Source: DATEAV01 sp964575425 (GTDB taxonomy: Bacteria; Chloroflexota; Anaerolineae; Anaerolineales; E44-bin32). From it: 21,144 nt of DNA. The DNA lies in contig CAZNRD010000045.1 in the NCBI GenBank assembly GCA_964575425.1, positions 1 through 21,144 on the forward strand, in the 5' to 3' direction. The notes beneath the pieces were generated by a model that saw nothing but the letters and a program-made list of their open reading frames with translations, was not told where the DNA came from and searched no databases. Position numbers and translations under genes: made by a program. This document shows positions 16,595 to 21,144 of this stretch, one piece after another; position 1 is the stretch's first letter, and each line of letters opens with the position of its first letter.

Positions 16595-17604
16595 AAGCCC
16601 TCCGTCGAGAAGCCCTGGCCGCCTGGCTTGACCGCCTCGCTGCCGAGAAGAGCCTCATCGCGCCGAAGCAGGTGGAGGATGTGCTCCTGTACCGCCCGGT
16701 CTCCAGCAGCGAGGAGGTCGCTGCGCTGACGGGAGCGGTGCGACCGGTGGTGTCGGTCAAGCAAGTCGTGTTTCCGTCCACCGAGCCGCTTCTGGCGATC
16801 CGAATGCAGCGGCAGGGCGGGCAGCCGCTGACGATCGAGCTGAAGGAGACGCTGTGGCGGGGCGAACAGGTTGTCTTCGGCGTCCGCCCTTGCGACGCAC
16901 GTGGGCTGCGCGTCCTGGACGCACTGTACCTGGAGGACCGGCAGCCCGATCCATACTATGCCCGCAGGCGTGAGCAGACTACCCTCATCGGACTGGCCTG
17001 CAGCGAGATGGGCCCGACCTGCTTCTGCAAGAGCGTGGGCGGAGCGCCCGATGACCCCGCCGACGTGGACGTCTTCCTGCGCGAGACCGAGCGCGGGTAC
17101 GCGGTGCAGGTCGTGACGGAGAAGGGGCGCGAACTGATGGCCGGCGCGCCGCTGGAGGAGGTCGAGTGGGACTTGCCCCGCGCCGCCCTCAGCGAGCCTA
17201 TTCCTGTGCCCGACGGGCTGGCGTGGCCCCCGCACTTCTCCGACGAGTACTGGCAGCGCCTCGGCGAACGCTGCCTGAGCTGCCGCCTGTGCGCCTATGT
17301 TTGCCCGACGTGCCGCTGCTTTGACGTGCGCGACGAGCCGGCCCTCTCCGACAACGGCGCCACTTGCTACGAGCGGCTCCGCTGCTGGGACAGCTGCACC
17401 AGCCCCAACTACCGGCGCATCGCCGGCGGCCACAACCCGCGGCCGACTCCCGGCACGCGGCTGCGCAATCGCTTCTACTGCAAGTTCTACTACTACCCGC
17501 AGCAGTACGGTCCGGTGGCCTGCACCGGCTGCGGCCGCTGCATCGATGTGTGCCCGGTCAACATCGACATCACCGAGGTGCTGGCCTACCTGGTCGCTGG
17601 CTAG
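16591..17604 (+). CDS. 4Fe-4S dicluster protein, FlxB / anaerobic sulfite reductase A (AsrA)-like
   Basis: 337 residues, the length of AsrA/FlxB proteins. Visible elements are 'VFGVRPCDARGLRVLDALYL' (95-114), 'LIGLACSEMGPTCFCKSVGG' (132-151), and the two C-terminal clusters C228/C231/C234/C238 ('CLSCRLCAYVCPTCRC') and C311/C314/C317/C321 ('CTGCGRCIDVCPVNI'), separated by a segment with 'RCWDSC'. It shares the 'PCDAR' motif with the preceding protein, so the two look like ancient duplicates. Role by family: electron wire between the FAD/NAD(P)H subunit (next gene) and the rest of the complex. The ATG overlaps the previous stop by 4 nt; the stop lies 41 bp before the flxA-like start. No sulfite reductase catalytic subunit is present, which argues against an Asr operon. 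Confidence 0.82.
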   Translation: MKALRREALAAWLDRLAAEKSLIAPKQVEDVLLYRPVSSSEEVAALTGAVRPVVSVKQVVFPSTEPLLAIRMQRQGGQPLTIELKETLWRGEQVVFGVRPCDARGLRVLDALYLEDRQPDPYYARRREQTTLIGLACSEMGPTCFCKSVGGAPDDPADVDVFLRETERGYAVQVVTEKGRELMAGAPLEEVEWDLPRAALSEPIPVPDGLAWPPHFSDEYWQRLGERCLSCRLCAYVCPTCRCFDVRDEPALSDNGATCYERLRCWDSCTSPNYRRIAGGHNPRPTPGTRLRNRFYCKFYYYPQQYGPVACTGCGRCIDVCPVNIDITEVLAYLVAG

Positions 17605-17645
17605 GACCGGGAGGTCGCTCGGCGAAGGATGAGGGAGTGGATGGC

Positions 17646-18512
17646 ATGACAGAAGCTCAGGCGGCCAATCCGATGATGCCCTACCTGGGTCGACTGGTCG
17701 AGGTGCGCGACCTGGCCGCGGAGATCAAGCTCTTCTCGGTGGAACTTCTCGACGGCGGGCGAGAGCCGTTCGCTCGCTACGAGCCGGGTCAGTTCGCCTT
17801 CGTCTCGGCGTTCGGCCAGGGAGAGGCTCCCTTCGGCCTGGCCTCGGCGGCTCAGCGCAGCCGGCGCAGCGGCAATGGCAGCGTCGTTGTCGATTTCGCC
17901 GTCAACCGCCTCGGTTCGGTGACGCACGCCCTGCACGAGCTGGGGCAGGGAGATGTGGTGGGCGTGCGAGGCCCGATGGGGCGCCCGTTCCCGATGGAGG
18001 CCTTCAAGGGTCACAACCTGATCGTGCTGGGCGGCGGGATCGGCGGCGCCCCGCTGCGGCCCGTCATCCAGACGGTCCTCGACCACCGCGCCGACTACGG
18101 GCATCTCACCATCCTGTGGGCCGCCCGCCATCCGTCGCTGCTCATCTTCACCGACGAGTACGACGAATGGCGCGCCGCCCCCGACACCGACCTCCACCTG
18201 ACGGTCGACGAACCAGACGAAGCCTGGGACCACAGCGTGGGGCTGATCACCCAGCTGCTCGAACGCGTGGCGCCCTCACCGAGGAACGCCATCGCCATCA
18301 CCTGCGGGCCGCCGATCATGATTCACTTCGTCAACAAGATGCTGCAGGAAATGAACTTCCGGCCTGAGCAGTGCTACGTCACCCTCGAGGCGCGCATGCA
18401 CTGCGGCATGGGGAAGTGCGGGCGCTGCAACCTCGGCGAAAAGCTCGCGTGCGTGGATGGGCCCGTGTTCTCGATGGCCGAGATCGGGGAGATGCTCGAG
18501 AGCTACTTGTAA
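17646..18512 (+). CDS. FAD/NAD(P)H oxidoreductase, FlxA / AsrB-like, with C-terminal [2Fe-2S]
   Basis: 288 residues. Ferredoxin-reductase fold: FAD domain with 'YEPGQFAFVSAFG' and 'EAPFGLAS' (60-67), NAD(P)-binding 'VLGGGIGGAPLRPVI' (127-141), 'ITCGPPIMIHF' (218-228), and the PyrK-type [2Fe-2S] cysteines C253, C258, C261 and C269. Role: oxidise NAD(P)H (or reduce NAD(P)+) and exchange electrons with the Fe-S subunits. ATG 17646 is supported by GAGGGAG (17631-17637) 8 nt upstream. It is the last gene of the operon, followed by a terminator 23 bp after the stop. A stand-alone PyrK or AsrB is excluded by context. Confidence 0.88.
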   Translation: MTEAQAANPMMPYLGRLVEVRDLAAEIKLFSVELLDGGREPFARYEPGQFAFVSAFGQGEAPFGLASAAQRSRRSGNGSVVVDFAVNRLGSVTHALHELGQGDVVGVRGPMGRPFPMEAFKGHNLIVLGGGIGGAPLRPVIQTVLDHRADYGHLTILWAARHPSLLIFTDEYDEWRAAPDTDLHLTVDEPDEAWDHSVGLITQLLERVAPSPRNAIAITCGPPIMIHFVNKMLQEMNFRPEQCYVTLEARMHCGMGKCGRCNLGEKLACVDGPVFSMAEIGEMLESYL

Positions 18513-18535
18513 CCTCGTCGCCTCACGAATCCCCG

Positions 18536-18561
18536 GAGCGTGGCCGAGGCCGCGCTCTTTT
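18536..18561 (+). terminator. Rho-independent terminator of the hdr-flx operon
   Basis: A 10-bp GC-rich stem (18536-18545 with 18548-18557, one G-U pair) is followed by TTTTCTG. The formal 2-nt loop will open to a larger one. Its position just after the flxA-like stop fits the operon end. Confidence 0.75.
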
Positions 18562-18718
18562 CTGACACCGCCAGGGCCCGGCCTCGCTGCCTCTTGCCAG
18601 CGTAGTTGCTGGCGGCTCCCGTCGCCGGCTCGCGGGCACCGCACCCGCCCCGTTTCCCGGGCCCAACCGCCCTCCACGATCCCACACCGCCGAGGCGTCC
18701 CCAATGCCTTGGCTGTGG

Positions 18719-20305
18719 CTATCGCTGGATTTCCACCACCACGCCCTCATCGGCCCAGTCGTAGAGCCATTCCGCGGAGGGTAGGTCCAGGATGATGCAG
18801 CCGTAGGAGGCCGGCCGCCCCAGCACGTTCGCCCATAGCCGCACGCCGCTGGAAAGCAGCGGCAGGCCGTGAATTCCATTCCAGAATCCCGGAACGGCCT
18901 CGTAGATCCCCAGGAAGTGCGGCATCCACAGGTCCCAGTTCGAAGCGTAGGCATTCGGGATGTGCGACTGCACCTGGAAGATGCCCGGCAGGGTGGGGGA
19001 CCTGGCGATCCCGGTGCTGATGACGAAGTCGCGCAGCACCTCGCCATCCTGGTAGGCCCACAGGTGCTGCTGGCTGATGCTGATCACGATCCGCTTGTCC
19101 ACCACCATCGGGAGGCGCAGCATCGCGTCTCGCGGCGGGATGACAATTGTCTCGCCCGGGATCGGGCTCCGCCCTGAGGCCTGGGGATTGGCTTCGAGGA
19201 TCTTCCAGTAGGGCAGGCCCGCCTGAACACCAATCGACACCCAGGTCTCGCCCGGCCTCACGACGTGGCTCCGTTCGTGATACCGCAGCGCCAGGACCTC
19301 GGCCTCGGACCCCCGCAGCGCGTTCTCCAGCGCCTCCGCCGCCTGCTCGAGGTCGAACTCGCGCTCGGGGCCGAGGGCCTCCTTCCATGGCAGCACATCC
19401 TGCCGGATGGCCTCGCGGTCCAGGCCCACGGCGAATCCCCCCGGAAGCCTTTCGATGCGCAGCCACGAGGCGATCGTTTCGCGCTCGGGCGACCACTCGA
19501 ACCGCTCCCCGGTCACGGGGTCGTAGGCGCGGAGCTTCGGCGGCGAGGCCAGCATCCGTTCGATCTCGGCCGCGGCGGCAGACACGTCGGCGATCTGCGG
19601 GGGAACGGGAGCGAAGATCAACGGCACCAGCCGGTAGGTGAGGTACGCGCTCTCGGGATTGGCGCGCAGCAGGTCGAGCGTGGCCTGCACGTCGAGGGCC
19701 TTGCCCGGCTGCCCCGGCGATGCCACCACCTCTCCCTGGCGGACCTCCAGGACCGCCTCTGCCGGCAGAATCGATGCCAGGCCTGCCCATGAGATCAGGC
19801 TGGCTTCGGCCGTTGCCTCGTCGAAGACCACGACCGGGGCGATCTCGCTGCCGTACTGGAGTGCGTAAAGCAGGTCCGATAGGCCTTGCACCCAGTTGGC
19901 ATCGCGGCCAATCTGGTGAGCGCGGGCGATGCTCGCCGGGGCGTCGACCCGCAGCCCAAAGTCGGCAGGGGACGCCTGCCAGATGCGCGCGCTGTCGGTG
20001 GTGTCCACCACGATCAGACGGGCCTGCTCGTTCCAGGCCCTGTCCACGGCCTCTGCCGCCTGCTCGGTAGGCATCCCGCCGACGGGCACCCCACCCACCG
20101 TCAGGCCTGGCGCAAGCCAGCCTGATAGGCGAAACAGGGCGTATGCGCCGAGCGCCAGCAGCAGGGCGCCCATGCCAATGCCCATGATGATGCCCAGGGC
20201 GCTGGCCAGCAGGCGCCGAGCGCGATCAGCGGGTAGCGCCCCCGCACGCCGGGCTCTGGCAGGCTGCGTGCGAGCAGGGTCGGCCGTGACGAAGGGAAGG
20301 CTCAT
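18719..20305 (-). CDS. Membrane-anchored L,D-transpeptidase with LysM domain (YkuD)
   Basis: 528 residues: a basic cytoplasmic N-terminus, one transmembrane helix (about 34-60), a ~270-residue extracytoplasmic region resembling the YkuD-associated peptidoglycan-binding domain, a LysM module (346-391, 'SHVVRPGETWVSIGVQAG' to 'PGETIVIPP') and a C-terminal YkuD domain (about 400-528). The catalytic residues are His479 ('NGIHGLPL') and Cys503 in 'ASYGCIIL'. The enzyme should form or modify peptidoglycan cross-links outside the membrane. The residue before Gly-Cys is Tyr, where most YkuD proteins have His (S/T-H-G-C). ATG 20305 has no Shine-Dalgarno sequence, but TACAAT lies 9 nt upstream, which suggests a leaderless mRNA. 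It faces the hdr-flx operon tail to tail and is unrelated to it. Confidence 0.9.
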   Translation of the reverse strand: MSLPFVTADPARTQPARARRAGALPADRARRLLASALGIIMGIGMGALLLALGAYALFRLSGWLAPGLTVGGVPVGGMPTEQAAEAVDRAWNEQARLIVVDTTDSARIWQASPADFGLRVDAPASIARAHQIGRDANWVQGLSDLLYALQYGSEIAPVVVFDEATAEASLISWAGLASILPAEAVLEVRQGEVVASPGQPGKALDVQATLDLLRANPESAYLTYRLVPLIFAPVPPQIADVSAAAAEIERMLASPPKLRAYDPVTGERFEWSPERETIASWLRIERLPGGFAVGLDREAIRQDVLPWKEALGPEREFDLEQAAEALENALRGSEAEVLALRYHERSHVVRPGETWVSIGVQAGLPYWKILEANPQASGRSPIPGETIVIPPRDAMLRLPMVVDKRIVISISQQHLWAYQDGEVLRDFVISTGIARSPTLPGIFQVQSHIPNAYASNWDLWMPHFLGIYEAVPGFWNGIHGLPLLSSGVRLWANVLGRPASYGCIILDLPSAEWLYDWADEGVVVEIQR

Positions 20306-20314
20306 CGGGAGGGG

Positions 20315-20320
20315 ATTGTA
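20315..20320 (-). promoter_or_regulatory. -10 box (TACAAT) of the L,D-transpeptidase gene
   Basis: On the minus strand TACAAT (5 of 6 to TATAAT) ends 9 nt before the ATG at 20305. Transcription would begin at or within a few bases of the start codon. No good -35 box is visible at 16-18 bp. Confidence 0.45.
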
Positions 20321-20514
20321 ACCTCAACCGGGCCGGCACCGGGGCACTCGGCCGCCGCCTGCAGGAAGTCCCCGGCAGCGAGAGACCCGCGGCAGCGGCC
20401 GGTGCCCGGGTGCCTGAGCGTTGCGTTGCAGGAAATGGGCCACAGGCGAAGGTGGCCCCGGGGTGGGGGTGCGCACTTGAGCGCCCGGTTCGCCTGCCCC
20501 GCCGGAATTCCCTC

Positions 20515-20544
20515 TTGCGCCGCCGAGGCGCTTTTCTGTAAGAT
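20515..20544 (+). promoter_or_regulatory. Weak promoter candidate before the final secreted-protein gene
   Basis: TTGCGC (20515-20520) and TAAGAT (20539-20544) are 18 bp apart, ending ~28 nt before the GTG start. A 5-bp hairpin followed by TTTT (20517-20535) overlaps the spacer. Both readings are weak. Confidence 0.3.
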
Positions 20545-20572
20545 GAAACCGACCGCGTGACGAGGGGGTACC

Positions 20573-21144
20573 GTGAGCGGGCGAAGGTTCCCCCGCCGCA
20601 TCCTGGCGGGGCTTGCATTCCTGGCGGCGCTCGCCGCCGCCCTGGCCCTGGCTGTTCCCGCCCTGGCCGACTACCTCGGCCCCAACCGCAGGGTGGTCGA
20701 GCAGGTCCGGGTCCGCAACCCCTCGGGGGACTACTGGACCTGCCGCCATCGCAACTACTCCGTCGCCTGCATCCTCTACCACCCGCAGAACCCCTGCCCG
20801 GATGCGGGAGGGTACCACCCGGCCAAGGAGCAGCAGTCTTACTGGTGCGGCTGGCCGACGGACTACCGGAACTATTTGGGCTGCGGCTGCACGGCATCGT
20901 ACCGCTACGAGGCGAGGGAGTACTACCTGCCCGAAGCCACGGTGAGCGGGTCGGTGACGTGCGGCACGTTGGGCAGCGGCGGCTGGTGCCGGGGCGGAGC
21001 GGCGCTCTCCCTCAGCGGCAGCGAGCCACTGAGCGGCTATAGCATCCTGGCCCTCGAAGGGACAAGGAACGGCGAGACCTTCGCGTGTGCGGGTTCCTCG
21101 TGCTCGGTGCCCCTCGTCGAAGGGACGAACGACTTCACCTTCTG
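20573..21144 (+). CDS. N-terminal part of a cysteine-rich secreted protein (3' end outside window)
   Basis: An open frame starts at GTG 20573 (GAGGGGG 4 nt upstream) and runs off the right edge after 190 codons. The first ~33 residues form a clear signal peptide: RRFPRR basic start, Ala/Leu-rich core, and 'VPALA' before 'DYLGP' as the probable cleavage site. The mature part has about twelve cysteines ('WTCRHR', 'VACILY', 'NPCPDA', 'YWCGWP', 'LGCGCTA', 'VTCGTL', 'GWCRGG', 'FACAGSSCSV') and many Tyr/Trp residues, suggesting a disulfide-linked extracellular protein. The later 'LSGYSILALEGTRNGETF' stretch looks beta-rich. I recognise no family. Confidence 0.65.
   Translation, partial: MSGRRFPRRILAGLAFLAALAAALALAVPALADYLGPNRRVVEQVRVRNPSGDYWTCRHRNYSVACILYHPQNPCPDAGGYHPAKEQQSYWCGWPTDYRNYLGCGCTASYRYEAREYYLPEATVSGSVTCGTLGSGGWCRGGAALSLSGSEPLSGYSILALEGTRNGETFACAGSSCSVPLVEGTNDFTF

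Noticed and set aside
15207..18512. Anaerobic sulfite reductase (asrABC) operon
   Set aside because: AsrA- and AsrB-like proteins are present, but no sirohaem-binding AsrC follows. The MvhD and HdrA neighbours fit a Flx-Hdr system instead.

Overview
The window is GC-rich, densely packed bacterial DNA. I think it comes from an anaerobic member of the Chloroflexota (Anaerolineae-like), probably from a metagenome. This rests on style, not on a marker gene: Thr/Pro 'TPTPT' linkers in secreted proteins, a zinc-ribbon membrane protein, a membrane-anchored LysM plus L,D-transpeptidase protein and oxygen-sensitive Fe-S enzymes. There is no rRNA, tRNA, CRISPR array or recognisable mobile element.

Layout. 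3-710 is the tail of a secreted protein, closed by a good terminator. 909-1385 is a PaaI-type thioesterase and 1592-3292 a long-chain-type acyl-CoA ligase. Converging on the ligase is a minus-strand operon (6500 down to 3311) with two 2-hydroxyacyl-CoA dehydratase / class I benzoyl-CoA reductase-family subunits and one ATP-dependent activator (BcrAD/HgdC type). 6684-9261 holds small genes: a DUF1232 membrane protein, a zinc-ribbon membrane protein, a YjbQ-family protein and a methyltransferase that appears to have lost its middle.

The centrepiece is 9719-18512, one tightly coupled operon behind a strong sigma70-like promoter and a long leader. It encodes two HdrA-type flavoproteins, an MvhD/FlxD-type protein, two Fe-S proteins of the FlxC/FlxB (AsrA/FrhB-like) type and a FlxA/AsrB-type FAD/NAD(P)H oxidoreductase. 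Both hdrA genes are interrupted by an in-frame TGA at the same codon, where the family carries a conserved cysteine, and each TGA is followed by the same short hairpin at the right distance for a bacterial SECIS. I read both as selenocysteine genes and annotate each as one CDS (684 and 1146 aa). The second HdrA also carries a GltD/NfnB-like NAD(P)H domain inserted in the middle (HdrL-like). HdrB and HdrC are absent from the window.

How they may work together (inference). FlxA would oxidise NAD(P)H and pass electrons through FlxB/FlxC and FlxD to the HdrA flavin, which could bifurcate them and produce reduced ferredoxin. The neighbouring activator/dehydratase-type reductase needs such low-potential electrons. 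The ligase and thioesterase make and break acyl-CoA thioesters. The window may therefore hold an acyl-CoA-processing module beside its electron supply, but no shared promoter ties the two operons together.

The window ends with a minus-strand L,D-transpeptidase gene (20305-18719), probably leaderless, and the 5' end of a cysteine-rich secreted protein (from 20573) cut by the window edge.
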